A stretch of DNA of 64,000 nucleotides from Pycnopodia helianthoides (lineage: Eukaryota > Echinodermata > Asteroidea > Forcipulatida > Asteriidae). The DNA lies in assembly GCA_032158295.1 (NCBI GenBank), contig CM063249.1, positions 17,114,416 to 17,178,415 on the forward strand, given 5' to 3'. Below are positions 23,388 through 38,300 of the stretch, one piece after another. The position numbers were made by a program, and so were the translations under genes. How positions within the stretch are numbered: position 1 is the first letter of the stretch; every line of letters starts with the position of its first letter. A model generated the notes under the pieces. The model made no database searches. It had not been told where the DNA came from and saw nothing but the letters and a program-made list of their open reading frames with translations.

Positions 23388-26300
23388 ATGAGCCAAAGGT
23401 TCGAACTCAGTTCCGAGGCCTTCGAGGCCATCCAGAATGTGGACATCGAGCGGATCGCCAACATGAACGAGTCGAGTATACGAGCTCTCCTGCCGTGTTT
23501 GGTCCGCATGTCCCTGTGTGCTCCGCTGGACGTGAGCCAGTCGTGGGTGGAGGGACGGAAGCAGATTTTACGGGTGCTCTCTGGCCTTGAGGTGGTCAAC
23601 TCCATCGTGGCGTTGCTCTCCGTGGATTTCAATGCGCTGGAGCAGGACGCAAGGAAAGAACTTCAGATGAGGTGAAGTATTACCAGCCCCATATTGTGCC
23701 AATCCATTGGCCATGAAGCCCAAATATTGTATTTTTTTAATATTTCTCTCTATCTTTTGGTTGGTCTGATCATGGTCTGATCATCATAACTAAAAAGGAC
23801 AAGGAAGGCAAACTTTACATCATGCAGATGACCAGTTAGAAAGAATTAAGGGTAGTCGGTTGACGTATTTAGTACCTGCCCTCGCCTTCCACCTCTTCTA
23901 CTAGTTCTAGGACATGTAGGACCCCGTCGGGGGTGCTAGCAGCTTTGGGGGATGGGGTTTTCAGCCCCTACCTGATTGCGTGGGTTTTCCCTGGAATAAT
24001 TCTCTGGGGTTTTCCTCCCACATCTAAAACTTAAACTTCCTTCCTTGTCTTCTCTCTTTGGGGTTCTCGGCTAGTACAGTGTTTAATTTCACTTTTCTGA
24101 GAATCCTTTGCTTCACAACCAGAATATAAAGAATTACCCACCTGCTTAAAAGTATTACTCTAGATTTGGGGGACAATTTGACCAAAGTTCCAAGAAGAAA
24201 AGGGTGGGAAGGTGGAGGAAGAATAACAACAAAATTTAATAGGCCAAATTACAAAAAAAATAGTTTGTGATATAGTTTAGTTGTTACGATTGTAATCCTT
24301 ATTGCGATAACTGCAACTAGACAAGTGATAATTATGAGATTATACTTAACACAATAACAGACAATATTTAATATTACTGCACACTTAACATTTAGTGCCA
24401 TCCCCCAATACCAACCCCGCTATTTAGTATTTTTCTGTTTCTATTTTGTAACATTTAGACATAAGCTTGGTGAGTCCGAGAATCTGTTGACAGCCAACAT
24501 ACAACATGGCCTCGCTCTGGAGTTTGAACGGAGTGACCCAGCTCGGAGACTGCGTCTACTCATCAGTGAGCTCCTCTTCATCTCCAGTCAGGTGAGAGAC
24601 TCAGCCCTCGAACCTCAGTCCTCACTGATGTTTGAACTTGAATCGTCCAAGTTGAGTCTGGTTTATGAACGAATGTTATGTTTTCATATTTCAGCATAGC
24701 ACCGTATGCCGATTAGCCTTTTTGAGATTATGGTGGACACTATAGGAGTGCACTGTTTGGTTTGGGTGTATACAGACAAATTTACCCAAACCTAATAGCG
24801 TCATAGTATTGTGTCCACCATATCTCAAAATGGCTTACAGGCTGGACACCCTCCACTTCTTGGCCCAGCTCAAGGTCTCACATGATGTCTCATATAAAAA
24901 CGCACATTTTTTGCCTAAGTTTTTTTTCCTACAACGTTCCCTTACTCGTTTCACAATTGTGGTGAGTGCAATAAAATGATGCTCCGCTGACTCATTTTTG
25001 GTGTAATTTTTATGAAGAACCGCCAAGCCGACACTAACGTGTTTAAATCTTGTTGGCAGCCATGGTTTGATACTGCAGACCAAAGAAACAAAGTGCTTAT
25101 CACTGGAACTGGTAAACCAATCTTATCAAAGTAAACAAAAAAATGTGGGTGTTGGAACAACCATTGAGTGGAAGATTTTGGAGGGTATGGGAGGGTTTCT
25201 AGCCAACGATACTACAAGAGGTCTAGAGGATAGGGTTACTATCATTTACTTTCGAAGACAACAAGGCATATGTCAATGCACGGTTTGTCTTTTTTACATA
25301 AAGACATTCTAACCATTGATTAACGTTGCCAAACAAGATTGGCAAAGCTTTTGATACAAAATGTTCTTTTCCTTCTCGCAGATTAAAGACACAACGGATT
25401 TTGTGAGACGGCCGTGTGAGTTATTTGAGAGTGAAGTCTACCTAGAAGAAGTGTCCGATGTCCTGTGCATCGCTCAAGCAGGTATTGTAATTCCCCTACT
25501 CTCTGACCATTCAATTTCATTCACTGCTTTTGAACAATGGATTAACTATGCCAGCCTGCAATTTGAAATCATGTGGTGATTGCATCTACACAGTAAACAG
25601 TCAACCCTCCTACTGTCCGACCATTCAATATCATCCACTGTGCTTTTGAACAATGGATTAACTATGCCAGCCTGCAATTTGATATCATGTGGTGATTGCA
25701 TCTGCACAGTAAACAGTCAACCCTCCTACTGTCCGACCATTCAATATCATCCACTGTGCTTTTGAACAATGGATTAACTATGCCAGCCTGCAATTTGATA
25801 TCATGTGGTGAATGCGTAGATCTGCAAAGTACACAGTCAACCCTCCTACTATCTGACCATTCAATATCAACCACTGTGGTTTTAAATTACAGATAAACTA
25901 TGCCAGCCTGCAATGAATCTACACTGTACACAGTCAACCCTCCTACTGTCTGACCATTCAATATAATTGTTCACAGAGTTGAACAAAACGTAGGAGGTAA
26001 AAGATGGTCATGTTGAAAAACTTCCCTTGATATATTTTGCTTATAGTTTTTGCAAAATGAGTGAAACAATTAGTTTTGATCTTGCAGGACCCTGTTTGAA
26101 AAAAGTGATAAGCATTGAAAGCAAGGGGATTGTAAAATATTTTATCTTGACCCCGATAACAGATAGAGCTCAAACTTTCACAGGTTTGTTATTTCATATG
26201 TTGTGTCACAACAAGTGCAGCTGCTGGTCTTTGACACTAACCAATTATTGTTGTCTGCAATCTTTAATGCACTCAACTGGGAAAAATAGGGAGTTACAAT

Positions 26301-29300
26301 AATAATTTTGACTTTTGATGCCAATTTCATTTTTTTTTGTCCAGAGCTTCCCTCGTTGCTGTCGATAGAGAAGATGGCCGAAGCAGTCCTCAGGGTTCAA
26401 TATGGCCCAACCTTACTCTGTAGACTAGTCGCCAATGTTCCCGACAGCTTCTTCCAAGGTAAGCACAGGCCTGATACTTCACAGAGGCAAGGGAGGCAAT
26501 TGCCTCCGTTGCACCCAGGTCATCGGCTCAGTGCCCCTTAAAATGTTCAAAAAGGAATTTACGATTTCCTCATGGAGGTGCCCTTTACCAAGGAGCAAAC
26601 GCCTCGGTGCTCTTGCCCTTTCAAAAAACAAAGCATCAGGCCTGTTAACATTCTTTTTATAAGGCCTGGAATATCTGGAAAAATATATAAGCAATTTAAA
26701 AAAATGGGAAGGGGGGGAGTGCTGAGAATGTATTAGCCCTCCTACTACCTGACCAATAATTATCATCTACTATGGTTTTAAATGATGGATAAACTCTGTT
26801 GAGCAAAATGTTTAAAAAAATAGCTATGATCTTGTGTAGTCTGCAGGCGCTTGATTGTGAATGGTGAGCGCCAGGATGAGGAAAGTTACGGCGGCCGACG
26901 CAGGACTCAGACACTGAGGATGCTTGCTGCCATGAATCCCAGCCAAGCACTGACCATCAGAGCTCTCACAGTATGTATAATTCTCATAACAAAAAAACTT
27001 TCTAATGGATCACAACTATGAAAAGAGGTGGATTTTGACAGATGGACCCCCTTTAGTATGCCGCCATCGATGGGGTCAAACAATGGAAATGTGCTCTACA
27101 CAACTGTATCATATGGCAGTTACAGGTTGAATGGCTTCTGACTAGCATCTCAAACAAAGCTATTAAACAAAATAAGGAGACTGCCAACATTAAGGCTAGA
27201 TAGCTCAGTTGGTAGAGTGCCGGCACATTAATCCGGGGCCCAATTTCATAGAGCTGCTTAAGCACAAAAAGTAGATAAGCGCGACACAAATTATGCTTAC
27301 CAGAATAAGGTTACCAGCTAAACTACTATGTCACATGTACAATTTGTGACTGGTATCCTGCTCATTTCTGCTTAGCAGAAAATTTTTAAGCAATATTTTC
27401 TGCTTAAGCAGCTCTAAGAAATTGGGCCCAGATGTCGCAAGTTCAAATCCTGCTCTGATAAGTTTTTCTTTGTTCAACCCAAAATTTATTTCAACCTTTT
27501 ACAATGTCTATCCTGTTAGTAAGTATGATGTAATTCCACTGTGAGCCACGCCCACTTCACACAAACTGGCTCCACTGATTACCAGAAGCTCACAGGGGTT
27601 GCATTGAGCTAGTATTTCTTTGATGACCCGGGGCCGATTTCACAAAGAGATAAGACTAGTCTTATCTGAAGTTAGGACCAGTAACTGGTCTTAACTTAAG
27701 ACTAGTCCTATCTCTTAGCATTGCCTAGGACTAGTCCTAAGTTAGGAAGAGTTTTGTGAAATCGACCCCAGAAAAGTTTACTTAATTGGACCTGGCTGTG
27801 ACATACGTTCTTCAAAGACTATGGTCTTCTCTCAGAATTAATAGTTTCTGTCATAAGAAATGCTTATTGAACGATGAAATAGGTGATTTTTTGAAAATTT
27901 CCCACAGATATGCACATGTGCAATGCATTAACTTACCAATAGGATCCTTTTTTTTTTTTTTTTTTCTATTTTTAATCCCTTTAACCTTCAAGGGGGGTTG
28001 CTTTTTTTAATGATAGCACATTCAGCTTTTATTTTTATGTTATGCAGAGAGTATCACTCTCCTTCAGAGAGTAATGGAAAATGTGAATTTCAACTGAGAC
28101 AAATGTTTGCCGCTCGTTTGCAGGTTGAACAGTGTAAGTTGCCCGGCCTTGCCGTGGCACTCTCCTTGGACCACAACACAACCAACCAATCGGACAGCAG
28201 ACTGAGTGAGGTCATCGGCTTCGTCAGCGGCCTGCTTCTCGGCAGCAACTCCGCAGTCCGCAACTGGTTTGCCCACTTTGTCCGCAACGGGCAGAAGGTC
28301 TGTTTGTGTGCAAACTTTCTTGTTTTTTTAGATTCTCTAGAAATGTCTTTTTTTTCTGAAACTTAATTTGTGAATTCATCGACACAGCAAATAGTCAACC
28401 CTCCTACTGTCCGACCACTCAATATCATCCACAGTGGTTTTGTATGATAGATAAACTATGCCAGCATGCAGTATAATGTTATGTGGTGAATGCATCCACA
28501 AAAGTGCACAGACAGTTTTGTGCACAGTTGGGCCACAACGCACAATCAATGCTGTTGAGGGTTAAAGGGAATTTAACAATTACAATTTTACAAAAATTCA
28601 TGTATTTATACATGGTTTTATTTAGAAAAAAAAAATTATTCATTATTTTTGTATACTTTTGTGGCCCCAGAATAAGGGAGAGTCAACCTCTTCCATTCTC
28701 CACGCCCTTCGATCACACCTTCTCGACCAGCTCACAGCCCTCTGCCCCTCCGAAGAGTTTCACGGTAACCTCCCCGAGAGACAAGTGGTACAGGCCAGTG
28801 CTGTGATGAGACTGTACTGTTCGCTGAAGGGAATTGCTGGTCTCAAGTGAGTAGGGTATACCTTGGTTAAAGGTGCACTCTGCCCCTTCAACACTTGGGA
28901 TTGTTTTCTATATATTGTAAATTATGCCAGGCCAGTGCAGGCCTGGAATTTAATGTTTGTTTTTTTTTAGAGGGCAAGGCCATTTTCATTTAGCAAAGGG
29001 CATTTCCACTGAAAATCTTTTAAGGTCTATGGGAAACTTTAAAAGGGGCACCAAGGCCAAGACCAGGGCAACAAAGGCCATGGCCTCCATGTAAGTCCAG
29101 ATGTGCCAGTGGTTTCCTGGGATCTTTGTGGATGTATTTGTTGGTGTATCTGCTTCTAAATGTTCTTGGTAGAATCAAATAGCCACCATCACCAATATGG
29201 GGCCAAAAATCACTCATTGTGTTTAAATTTAGTTTGAGCTCAAACTGACGGCTGTGTCTGCCGTGCATGCCCTCTATGTCAGCTGTGGATGCCCTCTATG

Positions 29301-32300
29301 TCAGCTGTGGATATAGAGTATCAACACCACGATACATGCCTGTATTGCAAATTTAACCAGATCAACCAATGAGAAAGCTCAAAATGCCATATAGTCTTGG
29401 TTCCAAGACGCTTCAGTTGTGTAGTCACCCACGAACCACTCGCCACTAGAGGGCGCTATCATTCCAGTAACAGCTATCACACCACAAACCGCTATCCTGT
29501 TGAGCGGTTCGTGCTGTGATAGCGGTTACATGAATTATAGCGCCCTCTAGTGGCGAGTGGTTCGTGGGTGATCGCGGTTTAGATAGGGATTAGGTTTTCG
29601 TGACTACACAACTGGATCGTCTTGGAACCAAGACTAAATGCCATACAGATAAATTTAAAAAGTAGCAGCGCGCACGCATTGTCAACATGATTCAGAAAGC
29701 TTTACATTGCAGTCTTTAGAGAAGAATTTACAATAATTGGTTGCCCCCCCGAGATCACTAGTAATAGTTAACCTTCCGATAATCTTTTTGCACCAGGTTC
29801 AGTGATGAGGAGGCACAGCAGCTGTTACGTCTACTGAGCAGCCACCCTCCGTCCACTCCATCCGGCATCAGGTTCATCTGCCTGGGGCTGTGCATGCTGA
29901 TTGCTTGCCCATCTCTCATCAGACATTTCAAGTAATTGAAGAAAAAGTTGTTTGTTTTGGGTGTGGTGTGGTGTGGTGTGTTGCAGTTGGTTTAGTTTCC
30001 ACTCAAGCATGGTTATTTTATCATGTTTATAGAGGGATAGTTTATCCATGAGCAGGGGCCCAATTTCATAGAGCTGCTTAAGCACAAAAAGTAGCTAAGC
30101 ACAACAAAATGATGCCTATCATACTAAGTTTACCAGCCAAAATACCATGTAACAAGTACAGGACTGGTATCCTGCTCATTTTTGCTTAGCAGCATATTGT
30201 TAAAGCAATCTTTTCTACTGATACAGTTCTGTGAAAATGGACCCATAGGTTTCTTATGGGTTTTACCCATTGTAGGTGCAAATTGGACAGAAAAAATATT
30301 GAACAAATTCTCTCTCTCACGATGTATTTAATAAGGGAATCAATGTGTGGTGAAGAGGTTTTAAACTAGTGGTTTAAACCCGCCGAGGCCTGGTTCTTGA
30401 TAATATCACCGAGACTAAAAATATCCAAAAACCCTGTAAAAGTTGAGAACAAATCTGACAGTTTAGCCTTAGCTCACCTCGACTCGGCATTGAATTTCTA
30501 TGCGTGTAGAAAAACTGCGTCGCGCAATTTTCAAACTTGCGCGCTTAAGTTTCAAGCTATCGCATGCAAGTTTCCAACTTGCCCGAAATAAACTATGCGG
30601 CTTACCAATTTTGCGTGCTCCGCGCAAACGTGATAGCGCCCTCTTTGACAAAAAGTTGCCAGGCCATGTTTAAACACTTCTAGCCGGTGTTATATCGTCC
30701 GTTTAAACACCCCCACGTGATGTCCTCTCGTCCAATCAGAATGGATAAACTGTCCCAGGTATTTATGAATATAGTTTTACCCTACACCCAAATCTGATGC
30801 TCTATTATGTATAACCTGTGACATCACCCGTTTACAGAAGAGCCACGGAGCCTGCAGGCACAATTTGTATACAGCTTAGTGGAGGGAAAACCTCAAATCC
30901 TACACTTTATGGAATTTGCACTGTATGGTTTTTATCCATTTTTAAATTAAACAGTTTCTCATATCATTAGTGTGGTGTCTTGCCTGCCAGAAATTCCCCT
31001 GGATTGTTCAAGGACAAATTTTTTGTGGTAAAAAAGTTGCTCCATTGTATATTATAGCTCAAAACTAACGTTGACTCAAATGCTTTGCAATGAATGTTTA
31101 AAGAAAAACTGCCCCCCACAGTAAAATACTTAAATTTCACGGAAATTTCTAACTTGATATCTGATTATTTTCTTTCCTTAGCCAAGACGACGAAGCAGTG
31201 GTCATTCAATGGCTAAACTGGCTGGTCAAGGAAGGATCCCGCTTCGAAAGGTAATGCCCCAAGCCAATACATGCTCGGCATTACAAACAACTTCACTGGC
31301 ATATCATTAATTTGTGGCATGTTGTAGCCAGTCAAGCCCACTGTAATCGAGCTCTGATGTTTGAGGCTCAGTCTTGACACTTGTGTCTTTAAGCAAGACA
31401 CTTAAGTGTCCTTAAGCAAGACACTTAACCATTGTTGCTGTGTCCTTCGGACGGGACGTAAAGCCATCGGTCCCATGTGTTGTGTAACGCACGTAAAAGA
31501 ACCCAGTTACATGTATCGCTAAAAAAAAGGGGGGTTTGTCCTAGTGTTTCTAGCAGTGGTGCTGCTTAATAAGTACCTTATTGGTAGATACGTGCGCTAA
31601 ATAAGACTATACATTATTATTAGTATTAATTTTGCTATTTTCCCCCGTGTTACAGGGAAAGCGGAATAAGTGCATCGTTCAGTGAGATGCTCTTATTGAT
31701 GGCCAGCCACTTCCACTCCAATCAGGTTCATGCCATCATTGATTTAGTCTGCTCTACGCTTGGAATGAAGGTAAGTAGGATTTAGGATTTAAAGCTTTGC
31801 ATGGTGGAAGTACAACTAGGAGAGGTTTGCGGTAACACCATGTTAAAATCTCTTTTGAGTAGTGTTGGTTCTGAAAAGAACCGCTGGTTAACGACTCAAC
31901 GTTTGGATCAGTATGCTCTGATCGTCTTCAGGGAATGAAGGTAACGGACGTATTTGTTTTCTAAGGGATATTGCATTATCAAGACAACTTCTTTGAATAC
32001 AATTTTTTAGGACTTTTGACCATGCAGTAATCTAAAGGTTATATATTTTGTTTTATGCTGTTAGATTCCGATCAGACCAAACTCACTGGCCAGGGTCAGG
32101 CTGCTGTTCATGCAAGAGGTCTTCACAGAACAGGTATCAGTTTTATCGTTAGAGTTGTGCATTTACGTTTATTTTTCCTAAACGGTAAAACAGAACTTGT
32201 TACTTCCGTCTAACTGTTTAACTGTTTTGACTGCTTCGAATCCAAACTATGAGCCCATCTGTAAAAGGAGCACACTTTTAAGGAAGAAAAGTAGTCGGCA

Positions 32301-35300
32301 AACCACAAACCACAGTGGGGCAGTGCACAAAGCAAAATGTAAAACAAATTGTAGGGGATTGGAAATATTGTATTACATTTGTAGGCGAACATTCCACCAA
32401 CTAAAGGGGTGTCAATCATTCTCCCTGGAAAGTGTCATGGGCTAACATTTTAAACAAAAGGAAGGTGCTGATATTTTGTAAGCTGTAGGCTTCGTTTAAC
32501 CGTTAATTTGGAAAGGGATTTCAACATTTGTTTTCCTCTCAACCCTATTTATTGTCGTATGGGTAACTCAACAGTTGCTCATTGTACACTGTCCACAGAT
32601 GTAAGAAATACTGTCGTTTTAGAGACCATTCATTTCTGAATATCCCACCCAAGAAGTCTTACAGAGGGGCTCCAAGGTCAAATTTTGTGATCCACTCATT
32701 CTCCAATAGATAGAGTTCTTATGAAAATGGGAGGGAAATCGTTTCAAAATTGCATGATTTTCCCTTAGTTTTGTTTTCCGTTTAAAGGTTTTTGGAACCG
32801 TTCGATTGTTTTAATCCTATATAAAAGTAGATATATACAATAGTTACCTGAAGAGTAATCCCTAATAGGAATACACAATCTGAGAAACGTTTCTGACAGA
32901 AAGATTCAAATTTTGGGGGATAAAACTGACATCTTTTTCCATATCCACATTATTTTGAATTGAAATATTTCTCAAAAGGCTTTATACTATCGAAAGCTGC
33001 TGTACTTCTAACGGAGTAGATTTTTATTGGCATAAATTTTTAGAGTGATTACCAATAGTATACCTTCCCTTTAAGTGTATTGTAAACCGGATTAAGTGTA
33101 TTATAAACCGGATTAAATGTATTATAAACCGGATTAAGTGTATTATTAACCGGATAACTTTTTCACCGGATATCCCAGCTAAATAACTTGACTCTCTATG
33201 CAGGTTGTAACTGCCCATGCCGTCACAGTGGCCGTGACCCCTGACCTAAGTGGTTCCATCTCGGGCTATCTACCCATTCACTGTGTGTACAATCTTCTAC
33301 AGAGCAAAGCCTTTGCCAAGCACAAAGTACCAATAAAGGTAAACTATAAAAATGTCTTGAAGACACAAATAATACATCTTAGATTTTCGGGGATGGGGAT
33401 GGGATGGGGGTCTCAATCTCAGAGAGCTGCTAAGCAGAAGTGCTCAATAGATTGATGCGCTGAGCAAAACTGAGCTGGGAACCAGTCAAGAACAGAATAC
33501 ACCACAAGACGCTTTGACTGGTAAACAGTTTCTTTCTGACAAGTTTGTATTTCTGCATAGATGGTTATCGTTTGCTTTGATGTGTTTGAAAATGAAAGGT
33601 CAAGTTTTGCTTTGCATTGTTTTGTTTTCTGTTTTTTTCTTTATGAGGCAACTTCTTTTGCCTTAAAAAAAGAGACTTTTACCAATATGAATTAATTTAG
33701 TAAGGTTTGCTGTGACACAATGTACGTGAAATCTCTCTTTCAGTTGGGGCTCTGAAAAAAAAAAAAATCGTAGTGTAACAAATCAGCGTTTTGAGCAGTG
33801 TGCCTTCGGCTCAGTCCATTAACAGCAGCCAGCCACCAACCTGGTCATTACCAGGCAGTGTGGAACGGCTCCTCACACTGTTATTGCCAAATTACAATAA
33901 CTTTAAGAATATCAAAGCCCTAAGATGACAGAATACATGTAATTGCCAATTTTCATTCCAGGACTGGATCTTCAAACAGATCTGCCACAGCGCCCCTCCC
34001 CTCCACTCTCTCTTCCCACCCCTCTTAGAGGCCTATGTATCCTCGGTGGTAGTGTCCACCCAGCAGTTTCGGATCGAACCACTCACAGAGAGGGAGATCC
34101 TATCTGTGTTCCAGACATCCAACGTGTCGTTGCTGAGGGCGTCGGTGTGTGAGGAAGGGGGTTTGAGGACGGAAGGGAAGTCGGGATTGACGGCCCAGCT
34201 GTTGATGTTGTATTACTTATTGCTGTACGAGGACTGTGTGCTGAGCAACATGAAGATCCTGGGTAAATATGCAATGCTTGGCCTGCTCTGGCTTTGAAGG
34301 TCAAGACTACATTGTACCCTTGTTTTAAAGGTCAATTTTACCCTGGCTTAAAAGGTCAAGCCTACCCTGGCTGTAAAGGTCAGAGGTAGGATTTAAACCA
34401 GGGTCCTAAGGGTTGAAAATAAAAATCCTACACAGTCAATATACAATGTAGCTGATAGACACCCTCTCTCTCTAATCGTTGCAGTGATGAACAATCAGCG
34501 CCCCCAATCCTACTCCAACAAGCTGACCTCTCAGATGCCCATCAAGTACCTCCTGCACGAGGCTCAACGCCAGCAGCCAGCCTACGCCGGTCTGTACCCC
34601 TCCCTCCTGCGCCTCCTGGCCACCCACTACCCCCATCTGTGCCTCGTGGAAGACTGGCTGGGGGAGGAGCTGACTGAAGAGGAGATGGGTGGTGCCAAGA
34701 AGCGGAAGAAGAGGAGTGGGCCTGATGGAGAGGCGGCCATTGCCAAGTGCTCACCGCAACGACTTCAGAATGGTACAGCACCTCTAGATGTTTCTTACTT
34801 TTATGTGATACTCGTGTATTTTTTTTTTGGGGGGGGTCATCAACCCTCCTAGCCTTGGCAACATTCCCCAGGGAGTTTTACCAACCATTTCTTCTTCTCT
34901 CGAGGGCAGCCATTTGTCAGCCAACAATTTGAAACCATTCAACTGCACGGGATGTGTATGGAACAGAACTATGTGCACAGAACTAACTTGGTCCAATGTA
35001 CATTTACCACATGGTATCATACTGCAGGCTGGCATAGTTCACTTGCTATCATCCAAAACCACAGTGGATGATATTGAATGGTCAGACAGTAGGAGGGTTG
35101 AAATAATAGTTGCAATCATCATCACAATGGTGGGCTGCATTGAAGAGATTAAAAAGTACACAGTACAACTCAAATTTAAAAAAAACATCAACGACTTTCA
35201 AGTGTTAAAACTGTACTTCACAAAGTATGAGTATTGAACAAAAATATATAACAGAGAAAGAAAGTGTGATTTTTTAAATTTCTGTGTCCAACTATTTGCA

Positions 35301-38300
35301 TAAGGGGTTTAGTTTTTGGATCCATTATGAGGATCTAAAACTCTAAAGTCTCAATCAGGAGTGGATTCTTTTTGTAACAATCATCAACGATATCAATGTG
35401 TTCTCTCCTTTTGGGTCCAGCCTTGAAACACGCCGTGGATGACCCATCAGAGTCCCTCATCCTTCTCCGGTACCTCTGCCATCTTGAGCCCCATCACCTC
35501 ATGGACTTTGCCGAGGTACTCGTGGCTAGCCTCCCGGGCCTACTGGACGAGGGAGTACCCCTCCAGGTGGTCTCGCTGGCTGTTAAACTCTGGCGGATGC
35601 TCAACACAGTCATGCTCAGAAGGTACGAAAAAAAAGAGTTTAGTCTGCTAAGCGTAGAATAGTCGGCTAAGCGTAGAAAAGACTTTACTTGAGAGAAAAA
35701 GGTCACCTGATAGAAATCATGCAATGTTTATTAGTTGTGACTGGTTCCCTGCTTTTTTTTTTACATTTGTTTACATTTGTAGCCTACCAGCTACATGAAA
35801 AACGTTTTATATTCAGAGTTTGACTGTTATAGTCACAGTCATTTTTGCAAAGCTTGTTCAAATTTCACCTAGTCATTTTTAATTTTTTTTTAATGAGATA
35901 TCGCCTAACTCACAAGGCCGAACGGCCACTTCAAGGTGAGGGCTAAGCTTAACTGATTTGGGCTGTTGACCCAATTCAACTGACACCAGGGGCACGTTGC
36001 CACCTACTCCTGGGGTTGAAACAGGGTTACCCTCTTCACAGTCTGCAAGGATGTAGGCATGGGTGTCATCCACTAGAAGCCTGGCTGGTGGAGCAGAATG
36101 CACTACCTTCCCAACTTTTTACGAAGCAATTACGGTTAAGTGCCTTGCTCAAGGGCACAAGTGTCACGACGTGAGCTAACCAATTTTCCTTCGTTTCTGA
36201 CAATTTCTTCTCAGGTTGCGTGTGATGACCGTGAACGCCCTCGTGTGTACAACGCCTGTCGTTGCGTTCACTGAGGAGGTCATTACCCTGGATCCTCTCA
36301 TTGTACTCAGATGTGATCTGAGAGTCTTCAGGTGAATTCAGTTATTAAATGATGAATTATTCATTACATTCTTACACAAGAATAGTATGGAGATCTCCGA
36401 TACAATAAAAATTGAATAATTTACACAATATTTACATAAATTAAACTGTTTGCAGTACCCGCTGCTAGGATTGAAACTGGCCTCTTGTCACCGGACATGC
36501 TACGTGTTCTAGTGGCCCAAGACATTTTTCCTGAAATTGTCCCACTAAGCATTTTTTGTGTGACTGCTGAATGCTCTACTATTTGATCGAACATGACTTC
36601 TGCCTCTCTCCAAAACAGGTGTCCACCGATATTGGACATTGTCATGCAGATGCTGACCGCCTACCTGGCGGCCTCCAGGGCCTTCTTGACCTCCCATCTA
36701 CAGTCCAGTCCTAGCATCATCAGGAGGCCAGAGCAGGGGCTGACCCCACTGCCGACGAAGCCAGAGAGGGAAGAGCTGAAGAATGCTCTGATCTCGGCCC
36801 AGGAGAGCACCGCTGTACAACTGCTTCTGGAGATATGTCTTCCGTTTGCGAATGAGAAGGTACGGTGATAAGAACTCACTCAGATGATGTTATTCTAGTA
36901 TCACTGATGTGTATTATGCAATTATCCAAAGGCACCTCAAGTTGAAACCGAATCCACAAACTTTAATTTTTCTAGAGCAGATTTCTTACTTGCCTAGACC
37001 ACTGAGCTTGCCTGAAGACCTCATTGCCAGTCAATATGTGTACAATATGATGCTCACTTTGATTTTATGTGGCTGTTCATATTTTTCAGCAAGTAGTGAG
37101 CAAACTCAGTGCCCTGCGTGAGGTCCAGTGTCAAGTCTGTTCCCAGCTGCATCAGATGTTCATTATCGACCCTAACCTTGCTAAGCTTATTCACTTCCAG
37201 GTATGATATTATCTTCTTTTTTGGGGGGTAAACTAACTGAGCAAATGATTAACTTGACCAGTTTAAGACGAGTGCGAACAGCCCTGGAAAATTTCACCTA
37301 GGTAACTACTAACTAAAACTTCTGCCCAGGTAAACTAACCTGGTCAAACTAACCGAGCCAGAAAGTCCAGTACGGACGCATCGTAGTGTTACATCCGGCC
37401 AGTAAAATATCACGTCCGGTTTGCTGAACAGCCATGACCACACGACACACGGAAGTGAACTACGACATGCATGTACTAGTGATGTTCACACTCATGTTGT
37501 TGTCGCCGCAGTTTACAGAACTCAGAAATTGCATCCCTTTGCTTGCATTGTTTTTCTTACTTTTATTGACTGTGCTTCTCTTCAACCACTGTTTACAAGC
37601 TAGACCAAGTATTTTTGTCACATCCAGTTAAAGGTTTTTTGGCGTAGCGCCCTCATGAGTTTATGTTAAGTCAGTCAGTTTGTCTTGCCAGCATTTCGGT
37701 GAGTTTACCTGCGTCAAATAACCCACGTGCGGACACCAGTAAGATTTACCCATTGGTATGTTGTACCTGTGGTCTCGGTTTAATATTAATCCAATGCGTA
37801 CGCATCTTAACTCTATGGGATAAAACGAGAGTTATTGATGTTTGTTGAACCATTCTTTGTTAGGGTTATCCGAGCGAGCTGCTCCCAATCACCGTGGCTG
37901 GTATCCCGTCCATGCACATCTGCCTGGACTTCATCCCGGAACTACTGAGCCAACCACAGACGGACAAACAGGTAGGGCAAGGGGGGGTTTCCAAAGGGAG
38001 GCTCAGACGTCTTTGGTTTGGGTAGTGCCAAAACATCCCCGTACAAAAATGTATAGACTCATTCTTCTTTGAATGATGTCATCAGATATTTTGGATGTTG
38101 ACAAATTTCGCACTGGAAGGGTATCAAATAGAATAGCAATTTACACCATTTTAACTTGAGGTTAGAGATTTGTTTTTTTTCCCCACTCACATGAGGACTC
38201 TATCTATTGAAAATTTAGTGCGTCTCAATATTGAATTTTTTTGAACTGGCCTTTTCCCTTCCTCTTAAACCAGGAATTCATCCAAGTTTTGTAATTGTAG

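Noticed and set aside
25490..25965. Coding tandem repeat (frames of 61-72 residues)
   Set aside because: Frames are broken between units, lie in a clear INTS2 intron and use no splice sites.
27998..28123. Upstream extension of INTS2 exon 6 to an in-frame ATG
   Set aside because: The conserved protein resumes exactly at VEQCKLPGL after a good CAG acceptor, and exon 5 joins there in phase; the upstream part reads as intron.
29440..29560. Paired AGAGGGCGCT motifs as insulator (CTCF-like) sites
   Set aside because: Both motifs are the inner arms of the 245-bp foldback element and need no regulatory explanation.
34827..35237. 136-residue frame in INTS2 intron 14
   Set aside because: It runs across an inverted copy of the 116-bp repeat and low-complexity sequence; no domain is visible and INTS2 exons 14 and 15 join in phase without it.
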